Below are positions 34,276 to 43,823 of a stretch of DNA of 64,000 bases, piece by piece (the stretch's first letter is position 1; the number at the start of each line of letters is the position of its first letter). The stretch lies in NCBI GenBank assembly GCA_963829965.1, contig CAWHLK010000056.1, positions 62,001 through 126,000 of the forward strand. Reading direction: 5' to 3'. The translations under genes were made by a program, and so were the position numbers. This DNA is from DASXZH01 sp963829965. GTDB lineage: Bacteria; Armatimonadota; Fimbriimonadia; Fimbriimonadales; Fimbriimonadaceae. The notes under the pieces were generated by a model. That model saw nothing but the letters and a program-made list of their open reading frames with translations. It did not search any database and was not told the DNA's origin.

Positions 34276-35070
34276 ATGTTACCGACAGTATTTGGTTCTT
34301 ATGCGCACAGCGAAGCAGCTGAGTCGCTAATTGGAGCGCTTTTGGAAGCAGGGGCGGCCCCTGAAGACATAAGCGTCATTGTACGGACGAACGCGACCGG
34401 AAACGGCGAAGTTACCGAAGGTGTGGGAGGGCTTTTGGCCGTGGACGCCGGCCACGCGGGAACGCCACTTTATGGCCATGTTGCGGTGGAATCCGAGGGA
34501 TCTGAGATCTATGAATCAAGGATCGGCGGCGGTATCAGCACATCGAGTCCTGATGACGACGTTTCCTCAGTGGGTGAAATGGACGATTCCCAGGACGCCG
34601 CCGAGCAGATGACTTACCCGGACGATCAGCATTCGTTCTCCGAAGATGAAGAGCGGGATGTCATTCATGCTGCGAACACCGGCTTTTTTAATCTGAGCAG
34701 GACCGGAAAAGAGGGATTGGGCATGGTGGATTCGGGCGAGGACGACACTTCGGCAGTCCCTTCTGAGCTCAGCTCCATTGTCCTTCCCGGGTTCGCCCTT
34801 GTTTTGGGCGACGGGCCCTTGGCGACCTCTTTGATGGGCGCCGGCGTTGCGGCAGTTGTCGGGGGCCGGCCGGCCGCGCACCTGCAGGACTATCTCGAGG
34901 ACCAGTTGGTGCCTCACGAACTGGCCTTTTTGTTGGCGCGCGACTTCGAGGCGGGCGGGGCAGTGGTAGCGATCGTCGCGACGCCGGGAAGCTTGGATTC
35001 AGGCATTCTTCAGCAGATCATGGAGCAGCAAGGCGCAAACAACGTGCAACTTGTTGAAGCCGTCGACTAG
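34276..35070 (+). CDS. General-stress-type protein, first of a tandem pair
   Basis: 264 residues from ATG 34276, with AAGGAGA well placed; 34252 is a less likely start. N-terminus TVFGSYAHSEAAESLIGALLEAG..DISVIV is shared with the next gene (TIFGSFEDPAHAERAAGALLDHG..DLSLLV), as is the C-terminal GGAVVAIVAT..QQGANNVQLVEAVD. Between them lies a long acidic, low-complexity stretch (about 85-165) and a glycine-rich hydrophobic segment (SLMGAGVAAVVGG). This resembles YflT/GSP17M-like stress proteins. Likely membrane-associated; function unknown. Confidence 0.65.
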   Translation: MLPTVFGSYAHSEAAESLIGALLEAGAAPEDISVIVRTNATGNGEVTEGVGGLLAVDAGHAGTPLYGHVAVESEGSEIYESRIGGGISTSSPDDDVSSVGEMDDSQDAAEQMTYPDDQHSFSEDEERDVIHAANTGFFNLSRTGKEGLGMVDSGEDDTSAVPSELSSIVLPGFALVLGDGPLATSLMGAGVAAVVGGRPAAHLQDYLEDQLVPHELAFLLARDFEAGGAVVAIVATPGSLDSGILQQIMEQQGANNVQLVEAVD

Positions 35071-35166
35071 CGCTCTGAAGTCACAAAAAGGGACGCCTGC
35101 GCTAATTACTCCCCGGAGTCATTACGACTAGAGGCCCGGATAAGGGCAAGAAAGGAGTAAAGCGAT

Positions 35167-35958
35167 ATGACGGCAACCATTTTTGGATCGTTTGAAGACC
35201 CGGCCCATGCAGAACGCGCAGCCGGTGCGCTTCTTGATCACGGACTTCACGACTATGACTTGAGCCTCTTGGTCCATCAAGACGGCCACTTCGTAAAGTC
35301 CACTGAGGAGCAGCGAAGGCAGCGTGAGATCGACGAGCATCAGATCGGCAAGCCCACTTCAAGCTATGCCTATGCAGACACCCCCGAGCGGATTCCCGTT
35401 GGACCGGCAGATGGCTTGGATATTCCGGGAGTTACCATCGCCCATGAAAGTTTGATCGGGGCGGCCACGGAGCCCGACGCAGTGAGCAACTATAGCGCGC
35501 CGCGCGACCCGGATTCCGCTATCCAGGATACAACGGAAGGCCCGCTCGGACGGACCCACTTGGAGGCCAAGACAGGTATTTCAACCACTACGAGCGCGGA
35601 CGCCGGCGTCGGCGCGGCGAAAGGAGCAGCGGTTGGCTTGGGCGTTGGTGTTCTGGCTGCGCTCGCTTCCGTCTTTATTCCTGGAGTTGGCCTGGTTTTC
35701 GGTACCGGCGCATTGGCAGCCGCGATCGCGGGAACCGTGGGCGCTACTGGAGCCGGCGTCATTGCCGGCGGGCTCATCGGATATTTGAAGGATCAGGGCG
35801 TACCCGAGGATGCGCTCACCGTTTACCGTGAGGCATACGACAGGGGCGGAGCTATTCTCGCGGTCAATCTTCCTCAAGGCATTGACCGAGCCGATATCGA
35901 GGCCGTTCTTGCGAAGTATGGCGCTCAAAACATAGATGTATATGGTGTAGAGATTTAG
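35167..35958 (+). CDS. General-stress-type protein with glycine-zipper helices
   Basis: 263 residues, AAAGGAG nine bases upstream. Same N- and C-terminal modules as the previous gene, but the middle contains two hydrophobic glycine-zipper segments (about 155-205: GVGAAKGAAVGLGVGVLAAL and GTGALAAAIAGTVGATGAG), typical of small membrane-inserting stress proteins. Spaced 96 bases from its paralogue and 48 from the next gene, so the three may be co-regulated. Biochemical role unknown. Confidence 0.65.
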   Translation: MTATIFGSFEDPAHAERAAGALLDHGLHDYDLSLLVHQDGHFVKSTEEQRRQREIDEHQIGKPTSSYAYADTPERIPVGPADGLDIPGVTIAHESLIGAATEPDAVSNYSAPRDPDSAIQDTTEGPLGRTHLEAKTGISTTTSADAGVGAAKGAAVGLGVGVLAALASVFIPGVGLVFGTGALAAAIAGTVGATGAGVIAGGLIGYLKDQGVPEDALTVYREAYDRGGAILAVNLPQGIDRADIEAVLAKYGAQNIDVYGVEI

Positions 35959-36006
35959 CCGTTTTGGTGATTCACAGACTCAAAAAAGAAAAGGAAGCAA
36001 GCAAAA

Positions 36007-36510
36007 ATGAAATCAATCTTTAGAAAAGCAACTCTTACCGTTTTGGCCGGTGTGGTGGCCGCTTCGGCATTCGCAAATACCGAAGTTCCGGCCGGCACTC
36101 CCGTGTCACTAGTCTTCGATCAGGATGTTAACTCGCGACACGCTCACCCAGGTGACAAGATCAAACTGCACGTCGCCGAAGACGTCATGGTCAACGGCGA
36201 CCGGGTCATTGCGCAGGGCACTCCGGTTTGGGCGACGATTGACAGCGTTCGAAAGAACGAGCGCTTTGGAATTAACGCGAACATGAAGCTGGACCTTCAT
36301 TCCGTTCACGGAATTCCGCTCAAGGCAAGGACTGCCGGCAAGGACAGCGGCAGCCGGGCAGACCACGCGGCGCTAGCAGCGGGCGGCGGAGCTCTCGTTC
36401 TTGGTCCGATCGGTCTTCTTGGAGGCTATTTCGTCGTGGGTAAGCCAGTGAAGATCCATGTGGGCGACCATTTGGAGACGCAGGTTTCAGAAAACACCTG
36501 GGTCAAGTAG
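36007..36510 (+). CDS. Secreted protein of unknown function
   Basis: 167 residues with a clear signal peptide (MKSIFRKATLTVLAGVVAAS, cleavage near AFA). The mature part begins EVPAGTPVSLVFDQDVNSR and repeats the theme in GDKIKLHVAEDVMVNGDRVIAQGTPVWATI, resembling short beta-barrel exported domains seen in Armatimonadota and Acidobacteriota. A Gly-rich hydrophobic stretch (ALAAGGGALVLGPIGLLGG) follows. AAGGAA precedes the start. Probably works in the envelope alongside the two preceding genes. Confidence 0.65.
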   Translation: MKSIFRKATLTVLAGVVAASAFANTEVPAGTPVSLVFDQDVNSRHAHPGDKIKLHVAEDVMVNGDRVIAQGTPVWATIDSVRKNERFGINANMKLDLHSVHGIPLKARTAGKDSGSRADHAALAAGGGALVLGPIGLLGGYFVVGKPVKIHVGDHLETQVSENTWVK

Positions 36511-36616
36511 GGTCCTTTCTCCGGAAGCAGATGGCTGAAGTTCGGGCCGCGAGAGCTGCTCAAACATCAGCCATCGGCCGGATTTAGATGGAAGGGTGTC
36601 TGTCCCTTTCTCCAAA

Positions 36617-38312
36617 CTAGCTTTGGGCCGCGTCCTTGATCGCAAGCAACTCTTTCATGACGCCGCCGAGATCAGTCGAGGGGCAGACCCCGCCGAAGCT
36701 GTCGTGCAGTTTCAAATAAAGGTTATACAGTTTCGCGTAGACTGCTGCCGCTTTGGGATCGGGGGAGTAAACCTGCTCCTTCACCCCCGTCATTGCGGCT
36801 TGAGCTTCGTCGACGGATTTGTGGGCTCCAGCTGCGACCACCGCAAAAAGAGCCGCGCCAAGAGCGCAAGTTTGCGCGCTTCGGGCTAATTTTCATGGGC
36901 CGATTGCAGACGTCGGCGTAGATTTGCATAGTGAGGGCGCTTTTTTCGGCGATGCCGCCGCAGTTGACTACCTCATCCACCTGGGCTCCGTATTCTTCCA
37001 TTCGACGAATGATGGTGAGGGCTCCGAAGGCGGTGGCTTCGACCAATGCTCGATAGATTTCGGGGGCTGAGGTTTTCAAGGTTTGCCCGATAAGCAAGCC
37101 GGTGAGCCTTTGATCAACCAGGATTGTTCGGTTTCCGTTGTTCCAATCCAGGGCGAGCAAGCCACTCTCTCCTGGCTTCAGCTTCATTGCTTCGGCGCTG
37201 AGTGCAACGTGGGCATCGCCCTTCTCATAGGTCGCGGGGCACAAGTAGCGAACGAACCAGTTGAAGAGGTCGCCCACTGCCGATTGGCCCGCTTCGATGC
37301 CGAGCATTCCCGGCAGAACCGAGCCATTCACCACACCGCAAACGCCGGGGATGAGAGGCAGGTGGCCGTCTTCCGGCATAGGAGCGACCATGCAGTCGCA
37401 AGTGCTGGTGCCCATGATCTTCACGAGTACGCCGGGTTTCACACCGCTGCCAACCGCTCCCATGTGAGCGTCGAAGGCGCCCACTGCGACAATGGTCTCA
37501 GTTTTTAGTCCAAGCTTGGCTGCTATTTCTGGAGTGAGTGTTCCGGCGATGTGATCGCTGGGAAAGGCCTCCGAGTAGAGCCGGTCTCGCAAATCCGCTA
37601 AGCGAGGATCCAGCGCTCTCAAGAATTCCTTGGAAGGAAGGCCGCCCCAATCGGGATTGAAAAGACCTTTGTGGCCGGCCGCGCAAACGCTGCGGGGCAT
37701 GGTTGTGGGGTCCTTGGCCCCTACCAGATAGGCCGGAACGACGTCGGCAAGTTCCGCCCACGAATAAGCCGCCTGAAAAACTGCCGGGTCGACCCGGGCG
37801 CAATGGAGGATCTTCGCCCAAAACCACTCAGAGGAGTATTTACCTCCGACCATCTGCATGTAGGGGAACCCCATGGAGTTGGATTTCTCGATGATTTCGG
37901 CTGCTTCGGCATAGGACGTGTGGTCTTTCCAAAGCCAGCACATGGCGTTGGGGTTATTTTGAAACTCGGGATGGCAGCCCAGAGGTAGACAATGCGCATC
38001 GATCGGCATCGGACTGGAGCCGGTGGTATCCACGCCGATTCCCACCACTCTGTCTGGGGAGAAGCCGGGAAATCCTGATGCTTCGGCGAGAGCGCCCTCG
38101 ATGCTGGCATAAAGGCCGTCGATATAGTCCTGTGGATTCTGCCTTGCGACGTTGGCATCGGCAGAATCTTCGATCACCCCTTCATTGCCGTGTTTGTACG
38201 GCGAGACGAACGAGCCGATTTCCGCCCCATTGGCACAATTCACCACAAGGGCGCGAACGCTGGATGTGCCGTAATCCAGGCCGATGGCATACTTTGAACC
38301 GTCATCACTCAT
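36617..38312 (-). CDS. araB: Ribulokinase, one-base frameshift near the 3' end
   Basis: FGGY kinase phosphorylating L-ribulose in arabinose use. From ATG 38312: IGLDYGTSSVRALVV (phosphate-1 loop), GIGVDTTGSSPMPID, GTSTCDCMVAPMP and LDWNNGNRTILVDQRLTGL, all typical of AraB. The frame breaks at GGG 36883-36885 (plus strand); removing one base joins MKIS to RSAQTCALGAALFAVVAAG and the final helices to TAG 36617, about 565 residues, a normal length. The slip sits in a homopolymer. No araA or araD is nearby. Divergent from the N-acyltransferase gene with 76 bases between. Confidence 0.9.
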
Positions 38313-38388
38313 GTCTCTATTTTTACCGTTCGGCGAGTCACATTTGTGAATAAGGATTCCTGATGAGTGATTCCTTGTTAAGTTAATC

Positions 38389-39771
38389 ATGCGCGTGCCC
38401 GCCGTTCTTGGTTGCGCGGTTTTCTCGGGGCTTCTTCGCGGCTTCCATGCCGCCGGTTGGGTTGTCGTTTCTTGGTTGGATTTCGCTTGTGCCTCTGCTA
38501 GCGGCAGTGCCAGGGGCGAAGCGGTTTATCGGTGCGCTTGGTGGGCTGGTTTGCGCGGTGACGGCGGCTTTTGCGTTGGACTTGGGGTTAATACCGGTTC
38601 CTCATCCCATGACTGGGGAGCCAAACTGGATTTTTGGCGGCTATGGCTTGTTCGGTGTGCTCTTGGCCGTTGTCTGCTATGAGCTTTCAGGTTTGGAGGA
38701 AATCCGATTTCGTAATTTGCCTTATTTGGCCGCCCTTGCCGTTTCCCTAGAAGCGGCGATGTGCTTCGTTTTGCCGATCCACCTCGCCTTGAGCCAATAC
38801 AAGTTGCCTGCCGCGATGACGATGGCCTCCTTCGCGGGGATATGGGGCGTGTCTTTTGTCGTTTGGCTCACTCTCTTCTTGCTCGCCAAATTGGTTCGCA
38901 GACCGGCCGGACCATGGTGGCCCTACTACGCGTGGGTTGGGGTCGTCGGTTTGGGAATCGCCTTTGTTCGTCTCCCAGCGGTCCGTGAATCTGGCCCGTT
39001 GATCGGAATCATTCAAACGAAGTCTAACTCCCCGGCTGAGCTTGCATCGCTAAACCAAAGGGCTGGAGCAATGGGGGCCCGCCTTGTCGTCTGGCCGGAG
39101 TTGAGCGGGATCATGGGCGCCCCGCTGGGCGACACTACCGAACTGAGGGCTCTGTCTTCGAGACCTGCGCAGCCGGCGTTTGTGACGAGCTTTGAGGACG
39201 CTCACAAGCCCAAACCACACAACGCGGCAGCATTGTTTGCTATTGGGGCGGAGTCACAGAGATACTTCAAACGCAAGCCATTTGCCGCAGAGCAGACTCT
39301 GCATGAATCAGGCGCCGATGCCGTAGTGGCGAAATGGAAGGTTCCGGTTGGGCTCAATATATGCTTTGATTCCTGCTATCCGTGGGTGCTTCGAGACACC
39401 GTTCTTAAAGGCGCTAGTTTCATTGCTTTGCCGACTGAGGATCCGCCCTCCAAGAACGGCATTGTTCAGGCACTGCATTCGGCTTACATGCCGTTTCGTT
39501 CGGCTGAACTTGGCATCGCGATTTATAGGGCCGACATTACGGCTTTCTCCATGGTTACGGGGCCGGACGGCAAATTCTGACCGAACTGAATCCAGGCGAT
39601 GGTCTTGCCGTTCAGCAATTGCCTGCACCGCACGATACGGTTTACCGAAGGTTCGGTGACTGGCTTTTGTATCTTTGTATAGCCTATGTGCTGGCTGGGT
39701 TCCTAATGCCAAGCCTTCGAAAACTTAAGCGAAGGCTCCTCCGTAAATCTGGGCCCACGGGGAATCCGTGA
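38389..39771 (+). CDS. lnt: Apolipoprotein N-acyltransferase-like, two one-base frameshifts
   Basis: Membrane enzyme adding the third acyl chain to lipoproteins. The N-terminus from ATG 38389 (MRVPAVLGCAVFSGLL) must slip one base near 38434 to join AASMPPVGLSFLGWISLVPLL, the usual first helices; about six membrane segments follow to residue 195. The nitrilase-type periplasmic domain has VVWPELSG (catalytic Glu), a Lys near FKRKPF and NICFDSCYPWVLRD (catalytic Cys). A second slip at GACGGC (39569) restores GQILTELNPGD and the last membrane helix up to TGA 39771. About 460 residues when corrected. Confidence 0.8.
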
Positions 39772-39801
39772 GCGCATGCTGGAGTCGCGCCTAAGGGACG
39801 C

Positions 39802-40722
39802 TTAGTCACCGATACCAGCTCCAGTGGCTTGCCACTCATCGGTGTCTGCGGGCGGCGTGTACGGGTTCTTCGGCTCGAAAAACCTCCAACTGAGTTTCCC
39901 CATTTCCCGAAGGGCAAGTTCACTCTCATTCTTGAACCCCCACGAGGTGTCTTTGGCCTCGGATGTATACGCAGCAATAATGTAGGGAGTCGGGCCATAG
40001 ACGATGGCAACGTCGCTCCGGCTCTCGTTCAGAGATCCAACCTTGGCGCAGACGTAAACTCCGGAGGGATCTCGGTTTGGAAGCGGTCGTCCCAATACTC
40101 GTGGCTCAGTAATTCGCAGCATCCTTTCGGAGGCGCCGGGAGACTTCACGGCGGTTCCCTTGTATAGGCGCTCAAGAATATGGGCCATGTCTGCGGGTGA
40201 TGTTACACCCATGTTCTGCCATTTGGCGCGGAGCGCCTTCAACCGGGCATTCGAGTCCGGCACGTTAATGGTGCAGGCGGTGTTTTGCAGGCCCCAATCC
40301 AGCATTCGCTTCTCGATGTTCTCAACTCCGACCTTGTTCGAGAGAAGAATGGCGGCGGTGTTGTCGCTTACGTTCATCATGAGATTTACGAGTCCTTCGA
40401 TGTCCATTTTGCTGCCCTCTTCGAGGTATCCGGTCCACAGGCTGACTTCGCGATCTGCTTTTGGAGGGATTGGGAGCTTGTCCGTCCACTTCAGTTTGCC
40501 CTCTTCGATCTGGCTGAAAGCTTCGATCATGATCGCGGTTTTGATGGTTGAAGCGGACGGGAACTGCTCGTCCTGGCGGTTCCCAATGCTTTCGCCCGTC
40601 TTCAGGTTCTCCACGAAGTAGCCCATACGGCCATGAAAGTTGGCGCAGATCTTGTCGAAATCGGCGCGAAGAGCAGAAAGTCCGGAGGAAGCAAGGGCAA
40701 GAGCAGGGATAAGGCAAATCAC
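39802..40722 (-). CDS. Class A beta-lactamase-like serine hydrolase
   Basis: 306 residues from GTG 40722, which begins a signal peptide (ICLIPALALASSGLSALRA). The frame is open to 40863 but that part translates the heptamer array at 40746 and is not credible. Motifs: SxxK as STIK (58-61), SDN in NVSDNTAA, and KVGSL where class A enzymes have KTG. The usual omega-loop Glu is not obvious. It could be a beta-lactamase, a DD-peptidase or another hydrolase; resistance is not shown. Divergent from the phosphorylase gene. Confidence 0.75.
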   Translation of the reverse strand: MICLIPALALASSGLSALRADFDKICANFHGRMGYFVENLKTGESIGNRQDEQFPSASTIKTAIMIEAFSQIEEGKLKWTDKLPIPPKADREVSLWTGYLEEGSKMDIEGLVNLMMNVSDNTAAILLSNKVGVENIEKRMLDWGLQNTACTINVPDSNARLKALRAKWQNMGVTSPADMAHILERLYKGTAVKSPGASERMLRITEPRVLGRPLPNRDPSGVYVCAKVGSLNESRSDVAIVYGPTPYIIAAYTSEAKDTSWGFKNESELALREMGKLSWRFFEPKNPYTPPADTDEWQATGAGIGD

Positions 40723-40745
40723 GAAAGTGTTGTACCTGCTGTTGG

Positions 40746-40815
40746 TTTTGGCTTTTGGCTTTTGGCTTTTGGCTTTTGGCTTTTGGCTTTTGGCTTTTGG
40801 CTTTTGGCTTTTGGC
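40746..40815. repeat. Perfect heptamer array TTTTGGC x10
   Basis: Ten identical TTTTGGC copies, followed by one TTTTGGG. Cleanest array of the heptad family; lies in the divergent interval between the beta-lactamase-like gene and glgP. Long open frames across it are merely periodic (LLAFGFW or PKAKSQK repeats). Confidence 0.95.
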
Positions 40816-40935
40816 TTTTGGGTGTTGGCCCTCCCGAGTGCGATTCCATCCGGCAGTTCCCATTGTTCTCGACCTTAGCGGGTGCCGAGAAATAAGAGTA
40901 AACTTCGCTCCAAGAATACGTATTCAGGAGCTGAA

Positions 40936-43071
40936 ATGAACCTATTGACCGCATCCCGACCGTCCCAATGGGGGGGCTTGAACTTCCGGAACCACTGAAG
41001 GGACTGGAGAGGTTGGCGACCAATTTCTACTGGCGTAGGGATAGGGAAGCGGCGGAACTCTTCAAAGACCTCGATCCCGAGCTTTGGGAGAATGGCGGAA
41101 CCCCGATGTCCGTCCTGCTGGATTCAAGAGGTTTGGCCGAAAAAGCATCTGACAAGGAGTTTGTGAAGCGTGTTCAGGACGTTCTCAAGCAGTTTGAAGC
41201 ATACGTCGCCGACGCCACGCCGAGCCATAACCTGAAGAAGGCTCCCGTCGCTTATTTTTGTGCCGAATATGGCATCCATCAGCGCGTGCCGGTTTACTGC
41301 GGAGGGCTCGGGATTCTCGCGGGAGACCATTGCATGGAAGCGTCCGACATGAACTTGCCATTCGTTGGAGTTGGACTCTTTTATCGGCGGGGCTTCCCTC
41401 GCCAACTCATCGATTCGGAGGGCAGGCAGGAGCACGTTTATCCTCTTCTGGAACCGGTTCGTTGCGGGCTGCAAAGGGTTCTTGACCCCAAATCAAAATC
41501 ACCGCTGCTTGTAAAGGTCGAACTGCCCGGCCGCAAGGTTGAAGCTGCGGTCTGGCTCGCGGCGGTTGGGCGCATGCCTCTGCTCCTCTTGGATACGGAC
41601 ATTCCTGAGAATTCGGTAGAAGACCGTCCGACTACGAGCCAGCTGTATACCATTGGCAGGGAAATGAGAATATGCCAAGAGATGGTCTTGGGGGTCGGTG
41701 GCGTGCGAGCGCTGGACGCACTCGGAATCGAGCCTGCGGTTTTCCACCTTAACGAGGGGCATTCCGCGCATCTGCTGATAGAGCGACTCCGGCAATCCCT
41801 CGTTAATAAAACGACGAAAGAGAGCGCCATCGAGAAGGTCAAGAACTCGTCCGTTTTGACCATCCATACGCCGGTTCCGGAAGGAAACGAGCGTTTTGAC
41901 GCTTCCCTGATGAAAGAGTACTTGAACGCTCTGTTAAAAGGGAGTTCGCTGAACTCCAAGTTCGTGCTGAAACTCGGATTGGACTCAAAAGCAGATCCCA
42001 AGATCTTCGACATGACCGCGTTCGCCCTGCGTCTCACCTATGCGGCGAACGGCGTAAGTTTGCTTCACGGGCACACGGCTGATGACACCTGGAGCAAGGT
42101 TGTGGGCCGGCATGTCGGCGGGGTGACGAACGGCGTTCACATGAAGTCTTGGCTTGGTCCCGAGCTTCGTTCCCTGTATCTTAACCACGGCGTGAAATTC
42201 GAGCCGGCCGTGTCAGCCGAAACTGAGCCGGATATCAATGGGCGCGGGCACTGGGGTGAGGCAGCCACCGTTCCTGATTCGGAGCTGTGGGCAGCGCACG
42301 CGGCCCAGAAGAAGCGTTTTATCGAGTTTGCCTCTCGACGCCTTTTCGAACAGCGGGCCCGCAACGGCGCCGCGCCGGGAGAGTTGCACAAGGTCTTAAA
42401 GATGCTTGATCCGGACGCGTTCATAATTGGCTTTGCCCGACGGTTCGCGGTGTACAAAAGGGGCGCGCTCCTCTTCAGCAACGAAAAAAGGCTGGCAAAG
42501 CTCTTGAGCACCCATGGCAACGTGCAGATCGTGATCGCGGGCAAGGCTTACCCAACCGACAGAGAAGGCCAAGCCGTGTTGGCGAAGGTTTACGCAGTGT
42601 CGCAGAGCCCCGCATTTCGTGGACGGGTGTTTCTTATCGAGGATTACGATATGGAAGTCGGAGCGATGATGGTACAAGGCGTGGATATGTGGCTCAACAA
42701 CCCCCGCCGGCCACTCGAGGCGTCCGGCACCAGCGGCATGAAAGCGGCGGCGAACGGCGTCCCTAACGCATCGATCTTGGATGGCTGGTCGGGACGAGGC
42801 GTTCATCGGCGAAAAAGGGGTCCGCAACGGCTTTCAAATCGGCAGCCGTAAACCGGAGAAGTCGCTTGCGGCGCAGGATAAGGCTGACGCGAAGGACCTC
42901 TACCGGGTCCTTGAAGAGGAGGTAATTCCGCTCTTCTTTAAGAGGGACAAAGAGGGCTTACCCAAGGAGTGGCTGAAGATTATGAAGAACTCCATGGCCG
43001 ACAGCATCCTCGCATTTTCGACGAAGCGAATGATCGAGGATTACGTGAGGATGTACGAGGGAGAATGTTGA
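40936..43071 (+). CDS. glgP: Alpha-glucan phosphorylase, two one-base frameshifts
   Basis: Releases glucose 1-phosphate from glycogen. ATG 40936 has AGGAG five bases upstream and reads MNLLTASRPSQWG; a slip in the seven-G run at 40970-40976 then joins ELPEPLKGLERLATNFYW. The body shows YFCAEYGIHQRVPVYCGGLG, FHLNEGHSA, THTPVPEGNE-like IHTPVPEGNE, HGHTADDTW, GVTNGVHMKSW, and the PLP-lysine region ASGTSGMKAAANGVPNASILDGW. Removing one G near 42790 continues with DEAFIGEKGVRNGFQIG to TGA 43071. Both breaks are in G runs. About 711 residues, the short bacterial type. Confidence 0.9.
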
Positions 43072-43204
43072 GTTTTGGGTTTCGGGTTTTGAATGATTGT
43101 GCGGAGCCCTAATCCAGAGCTGTGAGTAGTCCGACCTGTCCGACCTGTCCGACCTGTCAGACAGGTCGGACGACGAGGTAACCCTAAACCAAAACACCTA
43201 CCCG
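43072..43204. repeat. Composite inverted repeat element between convergent genes
   Basis: Left: G-rich heptads GTTTTGG, GTTTCGG, GTTTTGA (43072-43092). Centre: three tandem CCGACCTGT nonamers (43131-43157) then the inverted ACAGGTCGG (43161-43169), able to form a hairpin. Right: C-rich heptads CCCTAAA, CCAAAAC (from 43182). Similar order to 52195-52306. Confidence 0.7.
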
Positions 43205-43624
43205 CGCCCAGTAACTTTGTTCGGCCGGGGGCCAAACCACTCCGTGTTTTCTTCAGCGTCCAACATTTTGGCGTAGGCGGCCAGTAGGGTTGCCGCTTCG
43301 GTTTCGAAATGGTAGGTGCCGTCTATTTCACCCTGCCAAATCGATTCCACAACCCACTCCGGCACCGGCATAAACAGCACGCGCTCGGGAGTTCTCACGC
43401 GAACGGGCACGATTGTGGCCGTCGTGTGGTCGGGGTAGATGAAATTCTAAAACCACGGCATCCGGCTCAAAGCGGGTTGTGCCCAGCTGCGGCTCGCCCT
43501 TAACCAAGGCCTCCTTCAAAACCTCCGGCGGATATTCGCCTTCGCTTGGTTTTTGGCCTGATTTGAGTTCGGCGTAGATCCTGGTTCTCTTCTCCGAGAC
43601 AAAGGCTGACAAAGTCACAAACAC
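43198..43624 (-). CDS. Hypothetical protein, one-base frameshift
   Basis: About 141 residues when one base is removed from the GGGG run at 43432-43435 (plus strand): the first frame MFVTLSAFVSEKRTRIYAELKSGQKPSEGE..VVLEFHLP then joins DHTTATIVPVRVRTPERVLFMPVPEWVVESIWQGEIDGTYHFETEAATLLAAYAKMLDAEENTEWFG. No family recognised; compact, soluble, no signal peptide. Ends in the right arm of the repeat element 43072-43204. Confidence 0.55.
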
Positions 43625-43682
43625 AGTTTATCCCAAGGCTGTTAGAGTCACCAGCACCGTAAATCCTCTACCCTCGCAATCC

Positions 43683-43706
43683 TACCGGGTTCTGGCAAGC
43701 CCGGTA
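43683..43706 (+). promoter_or_regulatory. Hairpin in the flagellin leader
   Basis: Perfect 7-bp stem TACCGGG/CCCGGTA with a 10-base loop, 117 bases before the flagellin ATG, in a 199-base leader region without any gene. GGAGG lies eight bases before the ATG. No sigma-28-type promoter could be identified. The hairpin may be an mRNA leader structure. Confidence 0.4.
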
Positions 43707-43823
43707 ATCGTAACAGGGACAGCGGCAGAAATGCAAGGAAAAAGTGACACGAACGCAGGGTCGCGAGAACTCAGCGTTCAGACGTAAGAAACAAAAAAAC
43801 ACGACGTCATCACGGAGGATTGA

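Noticed and set aside
40746..40815. CRISPR-like array
   Set aside because: Tandem 7-base units without spacers; no cas genes in the window.
40633..40939. Plus-strand frames with repeated LLAFGFW peptides
   Set aside because: Simple translation of the TTTTGGC array in several frames, not a repeat protein.
43683..43706. c-di-GMP riboswitch in the flagellin leader
   Set aside because: The conserved core sequences of GEMM-type riboswitches are not present; only one hairpin can be supported.
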